This document shows, piece after piece, positions 12,590-25,700 of a DNA stretch of 64,000 nucleotides. This DNA comes from Sphagnum magellanicum (taxonomy: Eukaryota; Streptophyta; Sphagnopsida; Sphagnales; Sphagnaceae): assembly GCA_021904315.1 (NCBI GenBank), contig CM038924.1, positions 1,426,001-1,490,000 on the forward strand, given 5' to 3'. A program made the position numbers and the translations under genes. The notes beneath the pieces were generated by a model. It ran no database searches. It saw only the letters and a list, made by a program, of their open reading frames with translations, and was not told the DNA's origin. The stretch's first letter is position 1. Every line of letters begins with the position of its first letter.

Positions 12590-12960
12590 ATATTTGATTA
12601 AGGATTATTGGCCATCTTAATTAAATGTTCAACTTGACTAAAGACCATTAATTATTTTTACTGAAGATCATTAGCCATGGCCATTTTAAATAAATGTTCA
12701 ATTTAATTAAGGACCATTGGTCATTTTGATTAAAAAAATTTAGCTATTTTGATTAATTGTTCAATTTGATTAAACACCATTGGCCATTTTGACTAAGGTC
12801 GTACAACTTTACTATGTGTATCCAATCAAATAAACTATTATAGTTGAATTGATCAATCAACACATACATGTGTCATTCAATCCTTTGATTTTTAATCAAA
12901 TGTACATGTCTATTAATCAAAATGATAAATTAATCAATTGGAACCTTTTTAAGAACCATG
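12590..12960. repeat. ~40-bp degenerate repeat (ttgattaa-ggaccattggccatttt)
   Basis: Several imperfect units contain attggccattttgatta and atgttcaatttgatt. The block is followed by sequence shared with 38960-39120 (acatgtgtcatt-aa, gtacatgtc-atta). It completes a composite repeat of about 1.1 kb (11875-12960) whose second copy is 37205-39120. Confidence 0.7.
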
Positions 12961-14360
12961 ATTTGTATTAGTGTGAAGCCTTATGGTTGTTTAAAGATCA
13001 TATGTTATATACCCTATGTACATTGATTTTATGCAATCCTCTTCATCTAACTATTAAATCAAATAAATTTTAATTCAAAATGAACTTTGAATTAAAAAAT
13101 GTTGTGCTAATTTTAAAGTTTTTCATTTGTGTTTAGGATAACCAAAGTATGCCATAAAGATTTTACTTTACAATGTATTATAATACTTGTTATACATCAC
13201 CTTTTTTGAACAAAAATGGTTCACCTTTAATGTGCTTTCACCTATTAGTATGCAACTTTTAACTACTCATACATGGATTTGATAAACTATATCATTAACA
13301 AAATAGTTGGGCCCCATAAGATGTATTCCACAAGGAGGTTCTAGTTTGATTCTTGCCATTTAATAATAATAAAATTTATAAATGCATTAATAAAAGTGTT
13401 CAAAGGTTTACCAAAAATGAAATGCATTGACGGTCATCCCAATAAAGAATAAGGCAAAAACACATTAAAGTGTTAAAAAATCAATAGATTGTTGTCACTT
13501 TTCAAAGCCCTTTTCTAGTGTAGTTGAAAACTGGCTTAAAATATGAATATTTAGATGATATTGAAAGTAACATTATTTTCCATTTCCAATTTCAAGTCAT
13601 GATGTTATAAGACATATAAAAAAAATCATAAAAGAATGTTTTTGAAAATAATTATTTTTAAATGCTTAAAAATGTTTTAAAAATAATTATAGTTTCTAGG
13701 ATTTTAAAAAGTTCATAACATAATAAATTAAAATCACATTCCATTCATTCAATGGATCTTTATTTTTGAGAATATAATTCATCCTATATCCCAAAGTTTT
13801 AAACATATAAAATTAACACATTGTAAAATAAAAGTTCATATCCATGAATTTTAAAGGTGTGAAAAAAAGTGTGGGAAAAATTCAAAAGTCCATTACTTAT
13901 TGGTTATCCATTATTTTGGTTTTTTTTTTCATTTTTGGAAGGTTGATTATGATAGTTTTAAATAAATGAATCCCTTTTTATTATTTCAATAAATTTTATT
14001 TTATTTATTTTCTTGTATTTAACGAATATAAGAAAAATTGCCATTATGATGTCCATATAAGATCACCATAGTGTGCAAACACCCAACATAGTAAATATAA
14101 TATAAAAACATTTAGAACCCAAGCTTTCATAATCATTTTTCTTTCATTCACACATTAGAAATCATTTAGGATTTTAATATTACAATGAATCTGATAAGAT
14201 TGACATATTAATATGTTCAACACATTAAATTGTCCCATAATTTCTACCCCTACCATTAATTTAAGGCAAAAGTGGTGACAAATAATTTTGGAAATAAAGG
14301 TGTCATGTAGCTAATAAGAAGGTTCAACATGCATTCATGAAGCATTCAATTTTTCTTTTT
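12961..14360. other. AT-rich intergenic sequence
   Basis: No open frame of note, RNA gene or structured repeat was recognised in this stretch. Confidence 0.6.
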
Positions 14361-14400
14361 TGGGGGGGGGGGGGGGAGGGAGGGGAGGGATTTTAAAAAA
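14361..14400 (+). repeat. Poly-G/GA tract at the second duplication boundary
   Basis: A G14 run followed by aggga and gggaggg words precedes the same attccttggtcccatgg sequence as at 9600. It marks the downstream limit of the ROCO 3' duplicated unit. Confidence 0.75.
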
Positions 14401-14685
14401 AAATTCCTTGGTCCCATGGGGTTACCATGAAATTCACAAAATGTTCCCCAAGATGTTCCCAATAACACCTCAAATTTATCCCATATGCTTTGCCCAAAGT
14501 TTAACTTTCATGTATATAAGTTGAAAATGTGGGCCACAAGGGAGCACATGGGTGAAAAAACATGTTTCAATTGGGGGATGCCTAGTGTTCCAAAAACTTT
14601 GATGATGGGCCATTCAATATGGTTCCTTCAAAAAAAATAATTGTGAGCACACCCATGAACTAATTAATATGAATCACACTATATA
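14401..14685 (+). repeat. Dispersed repeat F1, copy 4
   Basis: This is the F1 copy that sits 3' of the intact ROCO gene, about 110 bp beyond its stop codon. Part of the gene's 3' untranslated region may therefore be repeat-derived. Confidence 0.8.
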
Positions 14686-14792
14686 CATAATTGATAACAA
14701 TGTTCGATTGTCTTTTCAATACATACAAAATTAAATTTAATCTAGTTTAATATTTGTACAAAAATTTCAAAAGGAACAAACTTTTATGCAAA

Positions 14793-17700
14793 TTAAGCGG
14801 GGCAATCCGCTAATGTGCCATTGTTTAACCCCTTGTTTTTATGGTGTGAACACACCCATCGAATGGTTGACAAATCTCCATGGCTACTATCAATTTTAAG
14901 ATATCTCACTCTACTCAAACCAAACAATTTAGATATGTTTTTCCCTCTCAAGAAGTCCACAAGCCATTGCCTAGCAACCTTGTGTTTTTCAATGAATGCA
15001 TCATCTATAGTAGGCAAATGACTTGTACTACTCTGCCCTACAATTGGTCCTCCATGTATTTGTAGATTTTCGATGCAATCAGTTATGTCTTCTGCATCAT
15101 ATGCCAATGCAAGTCCCTGCGCAAAATTGGGTACCAAGTTACCCATTCCTCCTACAACATGAGTAGCCACCTTCAAAAGGACTGACACAATTTTGAAGCC
15201 AACAATGACCAAATGGGCAATTTTGTGCCTGTTTTCATCCTTCACATACCTAATTTCATCACCTTTTTTATCATCCACAACATGAATGCCATCAATATCT
15301 TCACACAAGAAGTGGAGATAAATTACTTCAATCCCCATCAACTTATTAACAAGTTGACGTTGTTGTTTGGTTCCTCCAGTGGTGAAGAAAGCATTGCATG
15401 GTACTTGTTGTTGGTGCAATTGTAAGAGTAATTTTGTCATCCCATCCAACTTCTTTGTTAACTTCTTATACAACTCTTGTTTCATGTCTCTGATTTCTTG
15501 CTTTGTTTTTTCAAACACCTCCTCCACTTTTATTGATATTCTTGTAACAAGTCGTTCTTCGGATGATCGAAATTCAGCCCTCATGATGTCACGAATGAGT
15601 TGTTCGAAGTTTGTAGGTTCTTGCAATGACATTCGATGAAAGGATCTTTGCAATTGCAAATCACCACTTTTAGAGGTTTCTCCTTGGGGATATTCAGATT
15701 CTTGTTCAAAACTTGGTAAATTGTTGATGTCGATTTCCACCTTCTTAAGGCTTTGAAGGTGTTGCTCCAACACATCATGGGTAACCACTTCACCCAAAAG
15801 GGATGCAACTTCATCCTCCATCCGTTTGTTAAGGAAATCATGATCATCTCTTTGCACATCTACTTGTGGCCATGTATGCAAAAATGTGAAATCAAGGTTT
15901 GCAGCCAACAACTCCTTCTTCAAATCTTCAACCAATGCCACTTGTTTTGTTCTGTTCTTACATAACAATAACTTCTTCACAGCCCTTGGCCTCAACACGC
16001 CTCTCATTAGGGTAACCCCTTGGCAACCTTGGGGACTACCACACAAGTGTTCAATTCGGCTTAGCACATGGTCATGGACAAGTTGAATTGTTTGGATTTC
16101 ACTCTTGGATGATCTCACCAATATGTCAATGAAAGCATGACCAGGCATTTGATTGCCACTTAACTCCACAAAAATTTCCAAGCCATTCACACAAATCTTC
16201 ATGAGATTCTTCTCATTTTCACAAATTGTTCCCATTTTCAAGTCGGCAAAATGGTGTTTCAACACCACCTACAAGCATACCAAATTCCAATTAGTAATGC
16301 ATCTAAATGTGAAATATGATTTCAAAGCAAAGACAAGGTTGTAGAGGTCAAAATGATTATCTTGTTAAATCATGATTAGGTTACAACTACATTATATTAA
16401 ATGTTCAATGTCGATTGAAAAGCAAATATGCTTTGAAGGGCTTCTCACTTGAACTCGTGGAAAGAATCCCGGGGTAAGGGTTGTGACATCTTCATTTCGA
16501 CATTGTAGCCTTCGTCCAATGTAAATGTCTTGTCGATCACATTTAATGTTTTGTTGATCACATCCAATGTCTTGTTGATCACATTCTGACCATTGCAAAT
16601 GTCTTTCACCTTTTGCTACCACATCTTCGAGCTCCAATGTTGCAGGGATGAATAACTTGTCATTTGAAAGTAAATTTGCAACATGATCCCTTGGATGATC
16701 CACCATGTCGACCTTGTATGCAAGATCCATCTTGATCATCAATTGTATAAGATTTTGAAAGATGTTGACCTCATTGATTCCCACCCAATGAGTGGCATTT
16801 TTGAAAAAGGACTTGAGAAGAGATTCAATTTGCTCCATCGTCATGAAACCATCACGAAAAGTTGATGTCAACTCCAATTCTTCCACAGGTTTTCGAAGCT
16901 CGATCAAGTGGCCCATCACTTGGTGACAAAACCAATGAGGGTTCACAACCACAAAATCTTCATCTTTGAAATAGATGATTTCACCCGCATCATGTAAAAA
17001 TAATGCCACTGCTTCATGAGGGTTTAAAGTTTTGTCATGAGTGTTTGTTGGTGACATAGGTTGCAAGCTTGGCTCTTTCTTGGCCACAATATCATTCTTG
17101 AAAGTTTCCATGGCAACAATGGGTTGATAGGGATGTTCCTTGATCCAATCAGATAGTCCATGTTGCACATTCACACATGCCCTAAACACATGTGGTAATT
17201 TGTCAAGGACATTTGTACAAGTTGTGGTCACTTCGTCCACAACATGCCTTGATTGTTGAGAAGAATGTGCATTGATTGAATGCAATTTCGAAAACAAATT
17301 GATGTAATCTCGAAATTGATTGGCCAACTCTTTCATAGAAGATTCCACAAATTCTTTGTGTATGAACCCCTTGTCTGCATTAGTGATCACAATTGTGATG
17401 TGTGGTGGAAAGTTGAAAGACCTTTTGGTGTTTGATGAAATGAATCTCAACCAAGATCGAAGCTCCTCCTTGATAGTTTCTGGAGACTTTCTTTCCCCAG
17501 ATTCCTTATCAAATGGATTGCATACCAAAACAAAATAACTCACATTTCCTTGACTGCTCAAATCTGGCATCATCATATCGTAAAAAGCATGGTATTCTTC
17601 TTGGCCCGCAAGATCCCATAAAGAGATCTTTTGGTCTTCATGATCAAGAAGGACATTGATCTCTATTCCTCGTGTTCTTTTCCTCCATTCGTTTGGATCA

Positions 17701-20700
17701 TTGGAGCAAAATTTGAAAGGTTTGCGCAATTCAATCACCTCCATCAATGGAAGAAACAAGTTTGGTCCACAACCACTTGCGAAAGCTCTTTTCATTGACC
17801 TTCCCAATGTTGTTTTGCCTACATTACAACATACCATTTAGTTTGACATTCCGTTGCTTGCAAATTCAACCACATTTTTCATTTCAAGAAATTAATAGAT
17901 GATAAATCATTCCTTTGCATATGTTAAGACAATGAACAAGGCCAAAACAACTTGTCAACAATACATGTTACCAATAAATTGCCTAACCAATGGTCTTTAA
18001 TACCATATTATACATGTATATTATTTGAACAACCAAACCTTGTAAATATTATGCCTATACAAATTAAAATAACTTTATCTTTCATTTGGTGTAACTTGTT
18101 AAATAACTATAAAAAACAAAAAAGTTAAAACTAACAAATGCAATTTGAATATAATGAAACCAAGATGGTCATGTTCATAGTTGAATTATCAATAAAAAAT
18201 ACATACACAAGGAGTTTTACCTTTTGATAAACTTGTGCACATTATAAACATTGCGCATATTACTTTCTTTTAAAGGAAAAATATTCTATATTGTTTACAT
18301 GTAAAATGTAGAAGGTACATTTTTTTTCCTCACTATCATGGTCAAAGTTATTTAGTTGTTTCATTTCCACCTTAAGGATTAAAATATTAGAAAGGTCCCA
18401 TGATTTTGGATGACCAAATTAAATTGATCATGACCAATATTATACCTTGGTAAGCTATTGTGCATAATAAATAATGGTCCACTTGACAATGGATTACATT
18501 TGCCTTGACAACTTGCAACCGATGAATTTTTGCCCTGAAAATTTGTCATTCTTTCAACAAAATAATTGGGGAAATTTAGTTGGTGTTTAATTGTAAATTT
18601 TACTAACTTTGCTATTTGTATTTGAAAAAAATCTCTTAAAAAGCTTTTGGTCACAAATTTGGAAAGAGAAAACCTAGCTTGCAAGATCTTCACAAGTTTT
18701 AACGATGATTTAGTCATCATTTAAAAATCCATGTATGTATCCATTGTCTAAATTTGAACAGAAACATATGTGATAAATGTTTTAAATTCTTTTTTTTTGG
18801 ATGGTTGGATTCAAGTGAAAACTGCAGATTGAACAATTGTGTGAACCTAATTAGTTAAACATATTAATCTTAGATTATGATAACATTGTCATTAATAGAT
18901 GATGGGTATTACATTGTTTAAGCAATCTGACCAAGAGTTTGAAAATCTAATTTGTTGAATTTGACTTGCAAATAAACACATTCAATATATGGAAGTTATA
19001 AATCCATTTATCACCTTGAAATGTGAAAATTCAATATATTTTCTTTGAACATTAAAGTATTCAAGAAATTTTTCTTTTTCAAATGACATGTGATTCAAAT
19101 TCAGAAATGAATAGGTATGTGAATGTTGGAATTGGATTAAACACCACTGTGGAGTCATTACAAAAACATTTCTGTGATTCACACAATTCCAGAGATGTGA
19201 ATAATGAAAACAGAAGCGAAAAATTAGTGACAGTGAAAAGGCTGAGTTACCTGAGTATGCATTGCCACACAAGAACACTCGCACAAACTTGGGCGGCACT
19301 CGAGGCATGCCCCTCAAAACTGCCATGTAATCCTTTGCATTGTTCTCCAATTGTGCTTGCACTTGTGCAGCTTGCCCCTCCCGTTCCAATGGCGTGTAAC
19401 GCAAGTCTATCTCCATCAAGCAAGGATGCATGCGAACAAGATCCATCATCTTAGCCAGCACATCAGGCCCTTCAACACCTTCACACTCGGTGAGGTCTAG
19501 GGAGCGCAAAGTCTGATTTTTCTGTAATGACTCCAAAATCTTACACACATCTGATTGTTCCAATGGAGTGGAAGCCAAGTTAATCTTGGTCAACGAACGA
19601 TTCATTTGAAAAAGATCCATCATCTTCGTCGACACATCAGGCCCTTTAACACCTTTACAGCCCTCTAGGCGAAGGGAGCGCAAAGTCTGATTTTTCTGTA
19701 ATGACTCCAAAATCTTACACACATCTGATTGTTCCAATGGAGTGTGTTCCAGGTTAATGTGCGTCAACGAACGATTCATTTGGAAAAGATCCATTAGCTT
19801 GGCCGACACATTAGGCCCCTTAACACTTTTAGAGCCTCCTATGTCGAGAGAAAGCAACGTTTCATTTTTCTGTAATGACTCCAAAATGTTACACACGTCC
19901 GATGGTTCCAAGTCGCAGTCCGGAATGCTAAAATGTGTAAGGGTGTCGTTGGTGCGTAGCATGTGAGCGATTGCTTCGCCTGCTCCTTGTCGCATTTCAG
20001 AAGAATTTCCATCAATGGTGAGATGTGTTAATGATTTGTTACGGGGTCGGGCTGTAGCATGACCTGTAAGGGGCTGAAGCAGCGCTTCTACTCCATTGGG
20101 GCCCAATTCAGTGCCCGACAGATCCAAAGAATCCAAGGTTGAATTTATTGCCAACATTGATCCCAATGACGCACCTGCATTGGACATTGTCCCCTGAAAG
20201 TTCCGTAGAGCAAGATTTTTGAGAACGCAATTGTTTGCCATCTTTTCACACACAATTTCAACGCCATCATTGTCCAATACTCCGTCCAATGTGAGAGAGT
20301 TCAATGCCGGAAGCAGATTTTGGCAAAGTAGTTGAACCTCCTCAATACTCAACTTTAGGTTGTAGACGCCTATGCGCAATTCCTTCAAGCTTTGGCATGT
20401 ACTGACAGCATCAATGAACTGATGGCGATGCTCTTTATATGCTTCATCATATCCATCCACTTTTAGAAACAGGAAGAGTAGCTTCTCCGGTTGCGATTCA
20501 TTTAAGCAACGGATAGCCTCTTCAAAACTTACACCCCCTCCGTCAGGTTCGTACAAGTACACCGGATGGATTTGAGGTGGAGAGGCAGGCATATCGTTAT
20601 GAATGAGTGGATCCAGGGTTGAGAGACGATCACTTTCTACTGAGCCTTGTGATTCTTCGCTTAGGATTCGACCTGGTGGATGAAACATTTCACCCTGCAC

Positions 20701-20826
20701 GATGATCTCTACAGGCAAAATCTCTTGTGCAGTTTGCTCGCATGAGCTGTGGCCACACTCGCTTGTGCTCCTACCTTGTCCCGTATCCGCTGCATCTACC
20801 GCCAGTGTCAAACCCTCTGACTCCAT
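14793..20826 (-). CDS. LRR-ROC-COR (ROCO family) GTPase, three exons
   Basis: The predicted protein is a signalling GTPase of 1473 residues. Exons are 20826-19251, 17818-16449 and 16268-14793; introns are GT-AG and the phases fit. Residues ~90-500 are ribonuclease-inhibitor-type leucine-rich repeats, including a 58-residue tandem duplication (SDVCKILESLQKNQTLRSL). Residues 521-528, GNAYSGKT, form the P-loop, completed only by splicing. DLAGQEE at ~594 is the G3 motif and TNAD at ~671 takes the place of NKxD, so this is a ROC domain. COR-like sequence follows (ALFLHDAGEIIYF, FIPATLELED, LTPGFFPRVQ), then a predicted coiled coil at ~1230-1285 and a C-terminal region with HVVDDKKGDEIR and HVVGGMGNLVPNFAQGLALA. 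I recall similar C-termini in moss ROCO-like proteins. No kinase domain is seen. The first ATG at 20826 was chosen; the frame is open upstream to 20844 but has no other ATG. Partners and ligand are unknown. Confidence 0.85.
16269..16448 (-). other. ROCO intron 2 (180 bp)
   Basis: The donor is CAA|GTGAGA (16448) and the acceptor is TTGTAG|GTG (16269), in phase 0. Removing it joins FFPRVQ to VVLKHHFADL. The intron sequence is also retained in pseudogene copy B (about 11518-11695), showing that copy arose from DNA, not from processed mRNA. Confidence 0.8.
17819..19250 (-). other. ROCO intron 1 (1432 bp)
   Basis: The donor is CAG|GTAACT (19250) and the acceptor is TGTAG|GC (17819), on the minus strand. 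The intron splits the codon for the second glycine of the P-loop. It is AT-rich. A 113-codon open frame at 18720-18379 has no recognisable domain and is probably chance. Confidence 0.85.
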
Positions 20827-20844
20827 TTCCCCAGCAGCTGACAC

Positions 20845-22720
20845 TGAATCACAATGGTAGACCCTGCAGCACTATAACACACTATGAGTAAGCTTCACTT
20901 GGTGGGGCAGAGGACATCCACGGAGAAATTATCTTTTCATAAGTGCACATTCTTCCGGCAATCAAAGTCATCTAGACTCATGTCGTACTTATTGTAGTGT
21001 GTTGTTTGGTTTCTATTCGTTGCAGCTCTAGCGCGACCTGGAAAGATTCTGATTTCTCATTTGGAGCTCAAACCATGACTTTTCAACTCAATTTCTTAGT
21101 CTTCAACTTTGTGAATCACTACACGACATGTAGGTCTCCCACTGATTGGGACATTATATACATGATAAGGGAATCCAAGCTGAATATAATGTTGGTGCAG
21201 GTCATATAGATCCATGTTTGGGATGCGAAGCGTGCTGGTGTGAGGCACGTACCTGCTACTTTTTGCGAAGTTGAACAATTGGTAGCTCAAGGACTGGGAG
21301 TCCTTTTGTTCCGAATAGGCAGGGTATCCTTAGTGATGTGCAATAACAGCAGCAACTCACACATCCCGCAGGCAGAAAATTTGTAAGACTTGCTCCTTTG
21401 ATGCCAATCTGAACCAAGCTGTTCAAAGAAGGACCCATTGTGGGATGAGCATTTAAACTACTCCAGATTAATGAGTAAAGTTTGTTAGAGTGAGAGCTCA
21501 AATAAAGCGAATAATGGATCTGCAAGTGGTTTTTCCCGCACTGGAGCGCACGGTGTCACCAACGAAAATTGAGGATGTTTGGAGCGTTATGGTGGGATAC
21601 CCACCTCAGGACTTTTCTCCAACGTCTACTATTGCACAACTTCAGGCTTCTTAGACTTGTGCACGTTGTCTTCGGTTATTTTCAACTCTTGTTCAGGACT
21701 CCATTTGATCTTGTAGCTAGCCTTCAAAGAGCGCTACACTGCAGTCACCAAATATCACACGTTGTGATCTGTGGCTGGCTTTAGAACATTATTTCTTCAT
21801 AATTGAAGGTTTGCTAGCGTTGCAAACTGACAAACAACTCGACTTAGAAATGAGATTCCTTGTGTGTCTACCAACCTGATCAGGTATGCTGAATTGGAGG
21901 ATTGAATGAAATGGGGATAATTATGTCAGGAAGCTTGGACTTAATTGAATGAGTTGATTTTGTTTTTTACTGGTTAGTTTGATGTCTTCATGAAGGCAAA
22001 CCTCCCGGGAAGTAATCTACATGTCAGGAACTCGATTGAAATGTAGAACAACACGATGCTAGGAATTTTAAATCTAAACTTTTAATGAATGGATAATAAC
22101 AATTCTATTAGTGCATTCTGAACATGGCGAAATTTTTTTGGGATTCCAACTTTAATGGGTTTCGAGGAGAGAGAAAGAGGGAGAGCAGGTCTGCACATGT
22201 AGTCCGGGTGCTGAGGGAAAAAGAGGGGTTTTAAACTCTAGGTATGAGTGCAACAGGAGACAACGAAATTCCAGAGGGAGGCCTCGAGAGGGAGCAAGTT
22301 AAATGGAATTAAACAGAACTATGGGTCTGAAAGACATCGACCACGATTATTACATATCTAAGTTGTTGAAGCCTTGTCCAACAAAACTAGTAATAATTGA
22401 AGAAAAAACAAGCTTGGGTGTGAGGATTCGAGAGAGTAAGTACCCGGGCTGTGCCAAGGGCGCCAATTTGAGTAGTAGGGAACTCCTACATGAGCTTGCA
22501 GTCCCAAGTTACGGACCAGTGCTTGTAGCTCGCATTCTCTATCTTCCCGCAGGCTAGCTTTTAGAGCTTGCACGCTTGCAGTCCACTACGGATCACGAGG
22601 CTTCTGGCCCACGCCCTCCTCCTTCTCAAGGCTACCTTTCGACATTCAACCTTTCAGTCCCTAGCGAGTCCTGCGTGACGGACCACCGGGCTGCGGCTGA
22701 CACTGATCTCCATCTTCCTG
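20845..22720. other. Intergenic region upstream of the ROCO gene
   Basis: Base composition is more balanced than in the flanks. It must contain the ROCO promoter on the minus strand, but I could not identify a convincing TATA box or start site. The short open frames at 20997-22573 overlap on both strands and show no recognisable domains. A purine-rich GC-rich patch lies at 22160-22300. Confidence 0.5.
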
Positions 22721-22724
22721 TGTG

Positions 22725-25700
22725 TTACCTTTATAGAAGCTGAAAGTTTGCAGTGGCTTAGTAGGAAAGAAGCTACTTAATGGGTGTGTTGCACTGAACG
22801 CATCCTATGCAAAAGCTTCCTCAAAATGGGTCTCTTAAGCCACTTCTTGGCTTGATGCCAAATGTCAGACCTGGAACACTAATTAACCCACTCAAATGAT
22901 GGACATTGATCGTCATACTTGTATCTTCATGCATAGCTTATTCATTTTGTTGTTCAAACTTTGGCATGTAATGCCCATTTTTCTGAATTTTTAGAACTAT
23001 CATAATTCAATATGTTTTGATTGGTCAATGAGCAAGCTTTATAAAATTATTCAATGCATGTTGCACTAGAAGAATCATCAGTACCCATATTACATGTTCA
23101 CTAGGCTTTTTGCCCATACCTGGGGCTACAAGTTGAACATATCTTCAAGCATAGCTTTTTTACTATGTTGCACATGCTTGACTTGTTGTACCCAGGGTTT
23201 TTTAAAAGGATTTTGTGACATAGCCAAAGTGGTCATCATTCACATAATAATTTACCCAAATTTTTCGCCGTACTTATATGAAAGTAGTAAAAAAACAAAA
23301 TCATTCTATTTTTTTGGCTCCTTACTGGAACTTAATCATAAAAACTGGCTATTTGAAAAAAAAGCCCTTCAAAATCTGTCAAATTTGGATCATTTTTTTC
23401 CATGAGAAATCCTTTGTATAGGTTGAAATTATATTAACATGGTTGTACTCTTGACTTTACATAAACCAGGACCCATGTCCTCAGCCGGTATGTTTTTATT
23501 GGTGAGTAGAAAGCTTTGTAGCGGGAATTAATGTATGTTGAATGAGAAGAATCATGGGTATGGATATTACATGTGAATATGATGAACTGTTCACAAGGGC
23601 TTTTACCCATACTAGGCGCTACAAGTTGAAGTGACCCATCTGAAGAATCGTTCTGAATAACTGCACAGAATGTGTTGATTGGTTTGATAAGGTGGAAAAA
23701 GAAAATAAAAGGTTCTCTTAAGGCACATCTTCCTGTCATGACGCACATCAGACATTGTACCCTTAAGAGACCTCAGGAATGGTAAAGCCTTGTACTCTAA
23801 GTAGCAAGGAACTCCTTGACATGTAATAGTACCTTAGTGGCTTCAACAGAAAATATATTTTTTGTAAAAGTGTTGGTTTTTTCAAAAATATATTTTGTTC
23901 CTTGAACATAATTTTGTGAACAGAAAAAGGGCTTCTCATGGCCCAGTATTGGACGTTTTCGACAAGGAATCTTCAAAGTTAATTAATTTTTCAACAGACA
24001 TGTGGTGAAGCTGCTGTTGGATATATGGAGTTGTCAAAGTATTTAGTGGATTATATATTTGTAATCGATTGAAGTGCTTGACTAAAGAAAAGGTTATGGG
24101 TGAAATATTTGAAGATGAAATTTTTTGTGCAAATGTACATAAGGGGAATGTAAAGACAGCTCCTTCAAGGCCCATTATTGGGCATATGCAAATCCTAAAG
24201 TGTTAACAGGACTAGGTCATTTGGGCTGCATGCTAGCCCATGTTTTAGGACTCAAAAAAATTCAGGGAGAGTTCTGTATAATAATCATTTTGGCAAACAC
24301 AAAAAATATTCAAGCAAAAATGGCAGTACAGGCAATTAATTTGGAATGTGGGCAGCCAGAATAATGTTTTGACAACCGGTGCACCTGTCCATCATGGTTG
24401 TAGACCCATTACCCTTAGTCTACACTGATGTCAGCAATGAGCTCATTTTTCTGATTCTGCTCACAAAATGATAGGAGCATTTTGTATGGTTGACAATTCT
24501 GACACTGTGTACGTTGAGGGACCTAACAGCTTACAATACCCATTTGTAGTGATGGGTGAAAAATTAGTGTTGAGTCTTGACAAGAGAGACCACAACAGTA
24601 CAGTGGTTCTGATGTATGATTTTTATGTTGGGATGATCCTTGCTTTCTAAGGGCTGCTCTTCTCTACCAGGTAAAGGCTGTAAGACTGGACTAGTTTTGA
24701 TGTGAGTAATAGACACAAGATACATGACAACATATGCATTGTTGGTGCCCCTAAACTTGATCCTGAAAGTTTATGTGCATCTTGGTCTACTTGGTCCAGA
24801 CCTTTGATCTGGTGCTGTGTTGGTGGCCAAAGCTAGACACGTGGCATTGCTTGAGAGCTTCCCCCACCACAGAAAGATCAAAGGTTCAAAGATTCAATAT
24901 AGGGTAATGGCCGATAGCAGTGAGCACATTGTAACCAAAAAGGAGGATCCAGAGAACCCGCAGCAATGACGCGAACCCCCATGGACCCTAGCTCTTGTGA
25001 TCTATCAATCCACCGCAATTGCACAGACACGTAGCCTCTCCTGACTCGGACTGTCTTCCTGCCATTGCTCACTGATCCACTTGCAACTTAAAGACTGACA
25101 GACCCAGCAATGCATCACTCAACACAACGCACAGCTCTGGTCACACACTGCACACAAATGTTTCTGAGGAAAAATGCTTGGATATCATTCATAGATTGTA
25201 TATACAGTCCGAGAGTGCAAACATTGCTCTCGAACACAATTTCTTACAAAAACAGGAAGCACTGATTGTCCCTCTAATTCTTCTTCTCTCCCTCTCTCTA
25301 TGTCCTCCTGCAGCAATGAGCTAGACCACACATCAGACACAGCGGAAGATCACCCTCATGGCCAAGACTCCCTGCTACCGAGCTACTACTCCTCCTCCTC
25401 TACCAGCCTCTGCTATCCTTCTTAACAACAGACTTCCGATCCCCCTTTTCCAGTTCTCCGTAGGCTTCCTCCAGAAGCTTCTACCAATCTTCCAATGCCG
25501 TTCCATTCCTCCCGCTCCATCCTCAGCTACGTCACCTTCATAAGTCGAGCTCCATCAATGCCAACCGCCATGCCCAATCTTGCACACACCACACAGTTTA
25601 GAAAACAAGTCGGCCATGCATTTTCATGCAACAATGATGGAGCGCCGTCACCACAAAACGGTTGATGCAATTATGCCTAAAAATCCAGGATTAGATCAGA

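Noticed and set aside
18379-18720. 113-codon frame in ROCO intron 1
   Set aside because: There is no recognisable domain, it lies within a well-supported intron, and the composition is like the intron.
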